This document shows positions 9,757 to 17,709 of a DNA stretch of 28,049 nt, in pieces. The position numbers were made by a program, and so were the translations under genes. Origin of the DNA: Algiphilus sp. (GTDB taxonomy: Bacteria; Pseudomonadota; Gammaproteobacteria; Nevskiales; Nevskiaceae); contig NZ_JAGLEJ010000007.1 in the NCBI RefSeq assembly GCF_023145115.1, forward strand, positions 1 through 28,049, read 5' to 3'. Under the pieces are notes generated by a model that saw nothing but the letters and a program-made list of their open reading frames with translations, was not told the origin of the DNA and made no database searches. Position 1 is the first letter of the stretch, and each line of letters begins with the position of its first letter.

Positions 9757-9779
9757 TTTTACTTTGACATAAGTTAAAA
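9757..9779. promoter_or_regulatory. AT-rich imperfect palindrome upstream of PQQ lipoprotein copy 2
   Basis: Read on the minus strand, TTTTAACTT-N5-AAAGTAAAA lies just upstream of the AGGGAGGG ribosome-binding site of the 9745 start. The two arms agree at 7 of 9 positions. It is the most AT-rich patch in this part of a very GC-rich window, as expected for a promoter or operator. Which protein binds it cannot be read from sequence. Confidence 0.4.
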
Positions 9780-9815
9780 CATGCCGGGCACGGCGTCGAG
9801 CTCCCGGCCGCGCCG

Positions 9816-10682
9816 CTAGGCGCCGCAGCCGTTGGGCAGCAGACCCGTCACGCGCTCGCTCCACGACCACAGCGCCTTGGCGGCGACCGCGTCCTCGGCA
9901 CCGGGCTTGGGCCGCCGCTGCCGGCAGTCGATGAAGTAAGCGCCCGAGGTGTCCGCCACCTCCGGCGATGTGGCGAGGTACACCGATGTGCGCGCCCCGC
10001 GCTCGGGGCTGCGGAAGAAGGGACGCAGCGTTGCCATCGCGACGCGTCCGATGCGCCCGTTGTTGGTCCCCAGCGATGTCGCGACCGCGCCCGGATGGAG
10101 ACAGTTGGCGGTGACGCCGGTGCCGCCCAGCTGTCCGGCGAGCGAGCGCGTCCAGAGGATGTTGCAGAGCTTGGAATGGCCGTAGACGGTGAGCGCGCGA
10201 TAGGCACCGCGGCGATACTCCGGATCGTCGGCCCGGAAGCCGCGCACGAAGCCGTGGGCGTTCGAGGCCACCGTCACCACGCGTGCGGGCGCGCTCTCGA
10301 CCAATCGCGGGCGCAGCAGCTCGGTGAGCAGGAAGGGCGCCAGATGATTGACCGCCAGTGTTTCCTCGATGCCGTCGGACGTCTCACGCCGTTCGAGATT
10401 CACGACACCGGCATTGTGGATCAGCACATGCAGCGGACCGCCCATCTGCAGGAAGGCCGCCGCCGCCGAGCGGATAGCGGCCTGGCGGGTCAGATCCGCC
10501 TCCCACACGCGTGCATCCACGGCCCCGGCAGCGCGCAGCTCCTTCGCCAGCGCCTCCCCCCTTGCCGCATCCCGGCACATCAGGTGCAGAGCGGCGCCGG
10601 CTTCGGCCAGCGCGTGCGCCGTGGCACGACCGATCCCGCTGGTGGGACCGGTAATGAGGCAGACCCTTCCCTGCATGGACAT
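9816..10682 (-). CDS. Short-chain dehydrogenase/reductase (retinol-dehydrogenase-like)
   Basis: This 288-residue classical SDR has the cofactor motif TGPTSGIG (residues 11-18), NAG (90-92), a catalytic Ser near 140 (VASNAHG) and Tyr167-x-x-x-Lys171 (YGHSK). Arg37 after the second strand (LMCRDAARG) suggests NADP(H) preference. The overall pattern, including the YRALTVYGHSKLCNILWTR stretch and LHPGAVATSLG, is that of the retinol dehydrogenase/WW-oxidoreductase-like group, which acts on hydrophobic alcohols and ketones. The start is the ATG at 10682 or the one at 10676; neither has a strong ribosome-binding site. It is on the same strand as the PQQ genes (70 bases upstream of the 9745 start) and divergent from the next SDR. 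The substrate is unknown. Confidence 0.87.
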   Translation of the reverse strand: MSMQGRVCLITGPTSGIGRATAHALAEAGAALHLMCRDAARGEALAKELRAAGAVDARVWEADLTRQAAIRSAAAAFLQMGGPLHVLIHNAGVVNLERRETSDGIEETLAVNHLAPFLLTELLRPRLVESAPARVVTVASNAHGFVRGFRADDPEYRRGAYRALTVYGHSKLCNILWTRSLAGQLGGTGVTANCLHPGAVATSLGTNNGRIGRVAMATLRPFFRSPERGARTSVYLATSPEVADTSGAYFIDCRQRRPKPGAEDAVAAKALWSWSERVTGLLPNGCGA

Positions 10683-10808
10683 CCGATATCACTGGTTTCG
10701 GGCGCCTCATCTTGCACGTTGTGAAGCCACGCATCACCCGGAAACGGACGAGGCGCCCGCGGTCGTGCCGTCCGACGATCGACGCTCCCCCTTCGAGGAG
10801 CCCGCCGC

Positions 10809-11612
10809 ATGAACCGCACCGATTTCCGCCACACCTTCGGTCCGTGGGCCGTCGTCGCGGGCGCCTCGGAAGGATTGGGCCGAGCCTACGCCGAGGCACT
10901 GGCGGCGCGCGGTCTGGACATTCTCCTGCTGGCGCGGCGCGGCGAGCCGCTCAAAGCCGTCGCGACCGCGCTGCGCAGCGCGCACGGCGTCGCGGCGCAC
11001 CCCGTGGTGCTCGATCTCGCCGCCGACGATGTCGAGGCGCAGCTGCGCGCGGCCGTTGCCGGACGCGATGTCGGGCTGCTGGTCTACGATGCCGCCGCCA
11101 CGCGCATCCAGCCCTTCGCCGATGCGCCACTCGATGCGCACCGGCGCATCGTCGACGTCAACTGCCGCGGCCCCGTCGCGGCCTGCCACGTGCTGGTTCC
11201 GAGGCTGCGCGCGCGCGGTCGCGGCGGCATCGTGCTGATGTCGAGCATGTCGTCGCTGCAGGGCTCCGCGCTGATCGCCAGCTACGCCGCCAGCAAGGCC
11301 TTCAACACCATCCTCGCCGAGAGCCTGTGGGAGGAGCTGCGTCACGACGGCGTGCACGTGCTCGCCAGCATCGCCGGAGCCGTCAGCACCCCGTCCTACC
11401 GCCAGAACACCCCGGCCGACAAGCAGCGCAAGGCGATGCCGATGACACCCGAGGCCGTCGCGGCGCAGACCCTCGATGCGCTGGCCCGGGGTCGTGGCCC
11501 CCGCTTCGTGCCGGGTCGGATCAATCGGCTGGTCTACGTGCTGTCCGGCCTGTTCGGCAGCCGTGCCCGCACGCGCTTCTTCAGCAGGGCCACGCGCGAC
11601 CTGTACGGATGA
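10809..11612 (+). CDS. Short-chain dehydrogenase/reductase (DltE/COG0300-like)
   Basis: This 267-residue SDR has the cofactor motif GASEGLG (18-24), an ARR after the second strand suggesting NADP(H), a catalytic Ser in MSSMSSLQG and Tyr159-x-x-x-Lys163 (YAASK). The usual NAG is replaced by YDAA (93-96), an unusual variant at a structural position. The C-terminus is basic (SRARTRFFSRATRDLYG). The ATG at 10809 has GAGGAG eight bases upstream. It is the first gene of the plus-strand catabolic block and lies 122 bases before the hydratase. Two SDRs (AtuB and AtuG) belong to the Pseudomonas Atu cluster, so a role in oxidising pathway alcohols is plausible but unproven. Confidence 0.87.
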   Translation: MNRTDFRHTFGPWAVVAGASEGLGRAYAEALAARGLDILLLARRGEPLKAVATALRSAHGVAAHPVVLDLAADDVEAQLRAAVAGRDVGLLVYDAAATRIQPFADAPLDAHRRIVDVNCRGPVAACHVLVPRLRARGRGGIVLMSSMSSLQGSALIASYAASKAFNTILAESLWEELRHDGVHVLASIAGAVSTPSYRQNTPADKQRKAMPMTPEAVAAQTLDALARGRGPRFVPGRINRLVYVLSGLFGSRARTRFFSRATRDLYG

Positions 11613-11645
11613 CCCGGCGCCTCCTCCGGCGATCTCGCGCAAAAG

Positions 11646-11662
11646 GGTGAGGCGGACTCACC
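11646..11662. promoter_or_regulatory. Candidate operator, 17-base palindrome upstream of the hydratase gene
   Basis: GGTGAG-GCGGA-CTCACC is a perfect 6-base inverted repeat with a 5-base spacer, 73 bases before the hydratase ATG. Its size suits a TetR-family dimer, and a TetR gene lies 2.8 kb downstream in the same block. From the literature, AtuR of Pseudomonas binds 13-base inverted repeats near atuA. I have not compared the actual sequences, so the link is an inference. Confidence 0.4.
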
Positions 11663-11734
11663 AGGGCCGTTGCTAGCGTTTCCGTCGGGACGCGCCATCC
11701 GGTGTGTCCCGTCCAGATTCCCGGGGAGCCCAGC

Positions 11735-12514
11735 ATGTCCGAATCCGTCCTGGTGAAGCGCCGCGACGCGGTGCAGTGGATCACCATCAACCGCGAGGAA
11801 CGCCGCAACGCCATCAATCAGGAAGTCATCGCCCGCATCGGCGACGGCATCCGCCAGGCAGTGGCGGAGGGCGCCCGCGCCATCGTGCTGACCGGCACCG
11901 GCGAGAAGGCCTTCTGCGCCGGCGCCGACCTGGCCAGGAACGTCAAGGGTGGCGCCTTCGCGGTCGATTTCTCGCAGCCCAAGCACTACATCGTGAAGCT
12001 CTTCAAGGAGCTCGAGGAGTGCCCGCTGCCGCTGATCGCGCGCGTCAACGGCCACGTCATGGCCGGCGGCTTCGGGCTGCTCTGCGCCTGCGACATGGCG
12101 GTTGCGGCCGACGATATCCGCATCGGCACCACCGAGTCGAAGATCGGCCTGACGCCGATGATGATCCTGCCCTACATGCTGCGCATGCTGCCCGCGCGCA
12201 AGCTGCAGGAGATGTGCATCACCGGCGAGCAGTTCAGCGCCGCCGAGGCGCTCGAATGGGGCGTGTTCAACTACGTGGTGCCGCGCGCGGAGCTGGACAC
12301 CAAGCTGGACTGGCTGCTGGAGCGCACCGTCGGCAAGTCGCCGACGGCGGTGCGCCTCGGCAAGCAGGCCTTCCACGCCATGCGCGACATGACGCTCCCG
12401 CAGGCGCTGGAGTACGCCCAGGCCATGGTGCCGGTGATGTCCTCCACCGAGGACGCCACCGAGGGCATGGGCGCATTCCAGGAGAAGCGCGCGCCGCAGT
12501 GGACGGGGCGATGA
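11735..12514 (+). CDS. Enoyl-CoA hydratase/isomerase (crotonase), AtuE/LiuC-like
   Basis: This 259-residue crotonase-fold protein shows the oxyanion-hole elements AFCAGADL (59-66) and GHVMAGGFGLL (106-116). Of the two catalytic glutamates of classical hydratases, the first (E in GGGCE) is replaced by Gly114, while the second is kept as Glu134 in GTTESKIGL. The same Gly replacement occurs, as I recall, in methylglutaconyl/isohexenylglutaconyl-CoA hydratases (LiuC, AtuE), which supports a role right after the carboxylase step. The ATG at 11735 follows CGGGGAG by about 7 bases; the open frame from 11702 lacks a start of equal quality. The stop overlaps the atuA start (ATGA). Substrate assignment rests on context. 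Confidence 0.85.
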   Translation: MSESVLVKRRDAVQWITINREERRNAINQEVIARIGDGIRQAVAEGARAIVLTGTGEKAFCAGADLARNVKGGAFAVDFSQPKHYIVKLFKELEECPLPLIARVNGHVMAGGFGLLCACDMAVAADDIRIGTTESKIGLTPMMILPYMLRMLPARKLQEMCITGEQFSAAEALEWGVFNYVVPRAELDTKLDWLLERTVGKSPTAVRLGKQAFHAMRDMTLPQALEYAQAMVPVMSSTEDATEGMGAFQEKRAPQWTGR

Positions 12515-14292
12515 GCGGGACGGCACTGCGCATCGGCTGTGCCTCGGGCTTCTGGGGCGACAGCGCAGAGGCTACCGGCCAGCTCGTCGACAGCGGGCAG
12601 ATCGACGTGCTGGTCTTCGACTACCTCGCCGAGATCACTATGTCGCTGCTGGCCAAGGCACGCGCCAAGGACCCGCAGGCCGGCTACGCCACCGACTTTC
12701 CGTCGGTCGTTGCCGCGCAGGCCGCGAAGGTCGCGGCGCAGGGCATCAAGGTGGTCAGCAACGCCGGCGGCGTCAATCCGGCGGCCTGCAAGGCGGCCAT
12801 CGACAGCAAGCTGGCCGAGCAGGGTGTCGACCTGAAGGTGGCCATCGTCACCGGCGACGATCTGCTCGAGCGCGCCGGCGAACTGCAGAATCGCGACATC
12901 CGCGAGATGTTCAGCGGCACCGCCTTCCCGGCGAAGCCGTGGAGCATCAACGCCTATCTGGGCGCCTTCCCCATCGCGAAGGCGCTGGCCGACGGCGCGG
13001 ACATCGTCATCACCGGCCGCTGCGTCGACAGCGCGGTGGCGCTGGGCCCGCTGATCCATCACTTCGGCTGGTCGGCCACCGATTACGACCAGCTCGCCAT
13101 GGGCAGCCTGGCGGGCCATGTCATCGAATGCGGCGCACAGGCCACCGGCGGCATCACCACCGACTGGCGCGCCGTGGCGGACCAGTGGGACGACATGGGC
13201 TACCCCATCGCCGAAGTCGCCGCCGACGGCAGCTTCACGGTGACCAAGCCCGACGGCACCGGCGGGCGCATCACGCCGGAGACCGTCGCCGAGCAGATCG
13301 TCTACGAGATCGGCGATCCCGGCCGCTACCTGCTGCCCGATGTGTGCTGCGACTTCCGCAACGTGCGCTGCGAGCAGGCGGGCGACGATCGCGTGGCGGT
13401 CAGCGGCGGCCGGGGCGCCGCGCCGGGCGATGACTACAAGGTCTGCGCCACCTACCAGGACGGCTTCCGCGCCACCGGCACGATGATGATCGGTGGCCCC
13501 GAGGCGGTGGAGAAAGCCGAGGCCGTGGCCGCGGCCATCCTCAAGCGCACGCGCCGGCTCTTCGAGCGACGCGGACTGGGCGACTACCGCCGCGCCCACG
13601 TCGAGACGCTGGGCGCCGAGGCCAACTGGGGGGACCGGTCGCAGAGCCGGCACACGCGCGAAGTCATCCTCAAGATCGCCGTGCACCACGACAGCCGCGA
13701 TGCGCTCGAGATCTTCTCGCGCGAGTTCATCCCGCCGGCCACCAGCATGGCGCAGGGCATCACCGGCTTCGCCGGCGGCCGCCCCAAGGTGACGCCGCTG
13801 CTGCGCCTGTTCTCCTTCGTGCTGGCCAAGACCGAGGTCCCGGTGGCCGTCGACGGCACGACCTGCGAGATCCCTGCCGGCGGGCAGCTAGCCGCCGTCG
13901 AGCCGGCCGCGAAGGGCGCCGGCGAGAAGCCGGACGGCGAGATGGTCGAAGTCCCGCTGCGCGCGATCGCCTTCGGCCGCAGCGGCGACAAGGGCGACAG
14001 CGCCAACATCGGCGTGCTCGCGCGCCGGCCGGCGTTCCTGCCCGTGCTGCAGGCCGAGCTGACCGGCGGCGCGGTACGCGCCTGGATGGGCCATCTGCTG
14101 GAAGGCGCCGTCACGCGCTTCGACTGGCCGGGTCTGGACGGCCTGAACTTCTACTGCGAGCAGGCCCTCGGCGGCGGCGGCACGGCCAGTCTGCGCTACG
14201 ACCCGCAGGGCAAGATGCTGGCGCAGATCCTCATGGATTGTCCGGTGCACGTGCCCAAAGCCTGGGTCGATGAGGGTCTGGTGCAGGCATGA
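12511..14292 (+). CDS. atuA: AtuA family protein (DUF1446), acyclic terpene utilisation
   Basis: The 593-residue protein fits the AtuA/DUF1446 family. The N-terminal domain begins with RIGCASGFWGDS and contains DVLVFDYLAEITMSLLAKA, VVSNAGGVNP, ADIVITGRCVDSAVALGPLIHHFGW and TGGITTDW. A second, C-terminal AtuA-associated domain (roughly residues 485-590) carries AFGRSGDKGDSANIGVLAR and LNFYCEQALGGGG. The biochemical activity of AtuA is not established. In Pseudomonas it is the first gene of the cluster for citronellol/geraniol breakdown and is needed for growth on these compounds. The ATG at 12511 overlaps the hydratase stop, so translation is coupled. The length is normal and no lesion is seen. 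DUF1446 genes also accompany other acyl-CoA carboxylases, so terpenes are the likeliest but not the only substrate class. Confidence 0.9.
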   Translation: MSGTALRIGCASGFWGDSAEATGQLVDSGQIDVLVFDYLAEITMSLLAKARAKDPQAGYATDFPSVVAAQAAKVAAQGIKVVSNAGGVNPAACKAAIDSKLAEQGVDLKVAIVTGDDLLERAGELQNRDIREMFSGTAFPAKPWSINAYLGAFPIAKALADGADIVITGRCVDSAVALGPLIHHFGWSATDYDQLAMGSLAGHVIECGAQATGGITTDWRAVADQWDDMGYPIAEVAADGSFTVTKPDGTGGRITPETVAEQIVYEIGDPGRYLLPDVCCDFRNVRCEQAGDDRVAVSGGRGAAPGDDYKVCATYQDGFRATGTMMIGGPEAVEKAEAVAAAILKRTRRLFERRGLGDYRRAHVETLGAEANWGDRSQSRHTREVILKIAVHHDSRDALEIFSREFIPPATSMAQGITGFAGGRPKVTPLLRLFSFVLAKTEVPVAVDGTTCEIPAGGQLAAVEPAAKGAGEKPDGEMVEVPLRAIAFGRSGDKGDSANIGVLARRPAFLPVLQAELTGGAVRAWMGHLLEGAVTRFDWPGLDGLNFYCEQALGGGGTASLRYDPQGKMLAQILMDCPVHVPKAWVDEGLVQA

Positions 14293-14301
14293 AGCAGTGT
14301 T

Positions 14302-14409
14302 TGAACCACAGATTTCACGGATTCACACCGATTTCACGGGCTCCGGTGGGCGCTGACTGCGTCAGCGCCACCGGAACAAATCCCCGAAGTCCGTGGAATC
14401 TGTGGTTCA
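14302..14409. repeat. 108-base imperfect palindrome between atuA and the TetR gene
   Basis: The outer arms TGAACCACAGATTTCACGGA (14302-14321) and the complementary TCCGTGGAATCTGTGGTTCA (14390-14409) differ by one base. An inner arm pair TCCGGTGG-GCGCTGAC / GTCAGCGCCACCGGA (14342-14375) has one bulged G around a TGC loop. The composition differs from neighbouring DNA. The shape is that of a dispersed palindromic element (REP/MITE-like) able to form one long hairpin in RNA. Lying 10 bases after the atuA stop and 39 before the TetR start, it may also end or attenuate transcription. AACCACAGATTT-type ends are common in dispersed bacterial repeats, as I remember. Confidence 0.75.
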
Positions 14410-14448
14410 TCCCTGGCCCCATCCAGACGCGGCCGGTGCGCTAGCGCG

Positions 14449-15072
14449 ATGAGCGACGGCCCCGTCCAGCGCCAGCACGCCGCGCGCATGCCGCGCGCCG
14501 AGCGCGTCGAGACCATCCTCGAGGCGGCACGCGCCGCCTTCACCGAGAAGGGTTTCGATGCCACCACGGTGGCCGGCATCGCGACACGCATCGATGTGGT
14601 CGAGGGCACCATCTACAAGTACTTCGACAGCAAGCGCGACCTGCTCCTGGCGGTACTGGCGCGCTGGTACGAGGCGCTGCTGGCAAGCGGCCGCACCGCC
14701 CTCCGCGAGGCCGATACGCCGCGAGCCGGGCTGCTGGCGCTGGTCCGCCTGCATCTGCAGGCCATTCACGACGACCCGCCGCTGTGTCGCCTGATGTTCC
14801 GCGAGGTGCGCGGCGAACGCGACTACGAGGGCTCGGTGCTGCACCGGCAGAACCAGCGCTACACCGGCCTGCTGGCCGACGTGCTGCGCGACGGCATGAC
14901 GCAGGGGCACTTCCGCGCCGACCTGCCGGTGGCGCTGCTGCGCGACACCGTGTACGGCGGCATCGAGCACCACAGCTGGTCCTTCCTCTTCGGTCGCGGT
15001 CGGGCGCTGCAGGTTGGGCTGCTGGCCGAGCAGATCACCGATCTCGTCTGCCGCGGCATCGAGCCGCGCTGA
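14449..15072 (+). CDS. TetR/AcrR family transcriptional regulator (possible AtuR counterpart)
   Basis: This 207-residue protein has the TetR DNA-binding domain: ILEAARAAFTEKGFDATTVAGIATRIDVVEGTIYKYFDSKRDLLLAVL, at about residues 23-70, with the helix-turn-helix around 39-59. An all-helical ligand-binding part follows. Members of this type usually repress neighbouring catabolic genes and release DNA on binding an acyl-CoA. In Pseudomonas the TetR-type AtuR represses the atu genes, so the position between atuA and the carboxylase is suggestive. The ATG at 14449 lacks a clear ribosome-binding site; Met14 is an alternative. The gene points in the same direction as its presumed targets, 50 bases before the carboxylase. 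Confidence 0.85.
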   Translation: MSDGPVQRQHAARMPRAERVETILEAARAAFTEKGFDATTVAGIATRIDVVEGTIYKYFDSKRDLLLAVLARWYEALLASGRTALREADTPRAGLLALVRLHLQAIHDDPPLCRLMFREVRGERDYEGSVLHRQNQRYTGLLADVLRDGMTQGHFRADLPVALLRDTVYGGIEHHSWSFLFGRGRALQVGLLAEQITDLVCRGIEPR

Positions 15073-15121
15073 GACCGCATCCCCTACCCCCACGATTCGC
15101 GAGCCAACGGCTGAAACCACG

Positions 15122-16615
<1,494 letters not shown>

Positions 16616-16640
16616 TGACATCGCTTGCGGAACTGCGGGC

Positions 16641-16680
16641 CTCTCCCCTAACCCCTCTCCCGGCGGGATAGGGGAACGAG
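16641..16680 (+). repeat. Palindromic repeat, copy R1
   Basis: It begins CTCTCCCCTAACCCCTCTCC, continues into the stem CCCCTCTCCC / GGGATAGGGG (one mismatch) and ends with GGGGAACGAGA. It shares its first 21 bases and last 11 bases with R3 in the same orientation. It starts 26 bases after the biotin carboxylase stop. Confidence 0.85.
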
Positions 16681-16696
16681 ATAGACGGCGACGACA

Positions 16697-17161
16697 ATGC
16701 CTGAACCACTCGAACGGCGAAGCCCCTCTCCCTCAGGGAGAGGGGTTGGGGAGAGGGCCGGCGCCAAACGCACGCAAGTTCAACGCGCCCGCTCCCTACG
16801 CAACCAACAAACCGACGCCGAAGCCCGCCTCTGGTACCACCTGCGCGCGCATCGCTTCCTGGGCCTGAAGTTCAAGCGCCAGCAGCCGATCGGGCATTTC
16901 ATCGTTGACTTCATCTGCCAGCAGTGCGATCTCGTCATCGAGCTGGACGGCGGCCAGCATTCGGGCCAACAGGACTATGACGCGCAACGCAGTGCCTATC
17001 TACAAGCGCAGGGTTTGCGCGTGCTGCGCTTCTGGAACAACGACGTGCTGAACGAGACCGAGGCGGTGCTCGACCAGATTCGACGCTATTGCACCGACGA
17101 AACGCTTTCCCTCTCCCCTAACCCCTCTCCCGCACGCGGGAGAGGGGAACGAGACGAGTAA
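16697..17161 (+). CDS. DUF559 (Vsr-like, PD-(D/E)XK fold) protein inserted in the carboxylase alpha gene
   Basis: The 154-residue protein matches the DUF559 family. The core runs from RSLRNQQTDAEARLWYHLRAHRFLGLKFKRQQPIG (residues 32-66) through FIVDFICQQCDLVIELDGGQH (68-88) to GLRVLRFWNNDVLNETEAVLDQI (106-128). Asp71, Glu82, Asp84 and His88 are the likely metal-site residues of a Vsr-like nuclease fold. Activity of this family is largely uncharacterised. Both ends of the reading frame are translated palindromic repeat: SPSPSGRGVGERAG at the N-terminus (R2) and SLSPNPSPARGRGER at the C-terminus (R3). Such tails are common in DUF559 proteins, as I recall. The gene separates the two halves of the biotin-containing subunit and ends four bases before the second half. 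It probably arrived as a mobile unit; this is inference. Confidence 0.88.
   Translation: MPEPLERRSPSPSGRGVGERAGAKRTQVQRARSLRNQQTDAEARLWYHLRAHRFLGLKFKRQQPIGHFIVDFICQQCDLVIELDGGQHSGQQDYDAQRSAYLQAQGLRVLRFWNNDVLNETEAVLDQIRRYCTDETLSLSPNPSPARGRGERDE
16721..16757 (-). repeat. Palindromic repeat, copy R2 (inverted relative to R1 and R3)
   Basis: The stem CCCCTCTCCCT / AGGGAGAGGGG (16723-16745) is followed by GGTTGGGGAGAGGG, the reverse complement of the R1/R3 leader with one change. It lies inside the 5' end of the DUF559 reading frame. Together with R3 it brackets the nuclease core in inverted orientation. Confidence 0.82.
17110..17151 (+). repeat. Palindromic repeat, copy R3
   Basis: The leader CTCTCCCCTAACC is followed by a perfect 12-base stem, CCCCTCTCCCGC / GCGGGAGAGGGG (17122-17147, two-base centre), and the tail AACGAGA. 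It encodes the C-terminal tail of the DUF559 protein and lies directly before the biotin carrier gene. Confidence 0.85.
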
Positions 17162-17165
17162 CCCT

Positions 17166-17663
17166 ATGCATCACGCATTCAAGCTGGAAGACAACGAACA
17201 ACCGATGGCGCTGTCGCGCAGCGCGCACGGCTACCGGCTGCACCTGGCGGATCGGGTGCTGCCGGTGAACCTGCACCCCGAGGACGACGGCAGCGCGATC
17301 CTGACCGTGAACGGCGTCAGCGAGCGCGTCACGATCGCCACGCACGGCGACGACGTCTTCATCCACTGCCGGGGGCAGAACTGGCACCTGCGCTACGCGC
17401 ACCCGCTGGAGCGGCTGGCGCAGCAGCTGCGCGGCGCCGAGGAGGACGTCCTGCGCGCCCCCATGCCCGGAAGCATCGTGCGGCTGGAGGTAGAAGCGGG
17501 CGACGCGGTCACGGCCGGGCAGACGCTGCTGGTCATGGAGAGCATGAAGATGGAGACGACGCTGGCCGCGCCACGCGACGGCACCGTCGCCGAGGTCCAC
17601 TTCGCCATCGCGCAGAGCTTCGACCGCGATGCGGTGCTGCTGACGCTGGAGCCGACCGAATGA
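17166..17663 (+). CDS. atuF: Acyl-CoA carboxylase, BT-domain barrel plus biotinyl carrier (split gene, 3' half)
   Basis: The 165-residue protein begins within what is normally the BT linker of the alpha subunit (residues 1 to about 90, strand-rich: GYRLHLADRVLPVNLH, SAILTVNGVSERVTIATHGDDVFIH). It ends with a biotinyl carrier domain (about 93-163: LRAPMPGSIVRLEVEAGDAV, biotin-accepting Lys128 in ESMKME). The carrier brings carboxybiotin to the beta subunit, and the BT barrel docks the alpha and beta subunits. The ATG at 17166 lies four bases after the DUF559 stop and has only the purine-rich end of repeat R3 (GAGACGAG) as a possible ribosome-binding site. Added to the 497 residues upstream, this gives 662, the normal alpha length, so the two proteins look like one subunit cut in two. 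Confidence 0.88.
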   Translation: MHHAFKLEDNEQPMALSRSAHGYRLHLADRVLPVNLHPEDDGSAILTVNGVSERVTIATHGDDVFIHCRGQNWHLRYAHPLERLAQQLRGAEEDVLRAPMPGSIVRLEVEAGDAVTAGQTLLVMESMKMETTLAAPRDGTVAEVHFAIAQSFDRDAVLLTLEPTE

Positions 17664-17709
17664 TCGCCCGCGCCCACCACTGCGCCACCGCCCGCCAGGA
17701 ACACCGGAC

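Noticed and set aside
11704..12510. Upstream extension of the atuA frame through the hydratase gene
   Set aside because: The extension is Arg/Gly/His-rich shadow sequence. The conserved AtuA domain starts at the ATG overlapping the hydratase stop.
16641..17151. The clustered palindromic repeats as a CRISPR array
   Set aside because: There are only three copies, one is inverted, the spacing is irregular (about 40 and 350 bases), and no cas genes are present.
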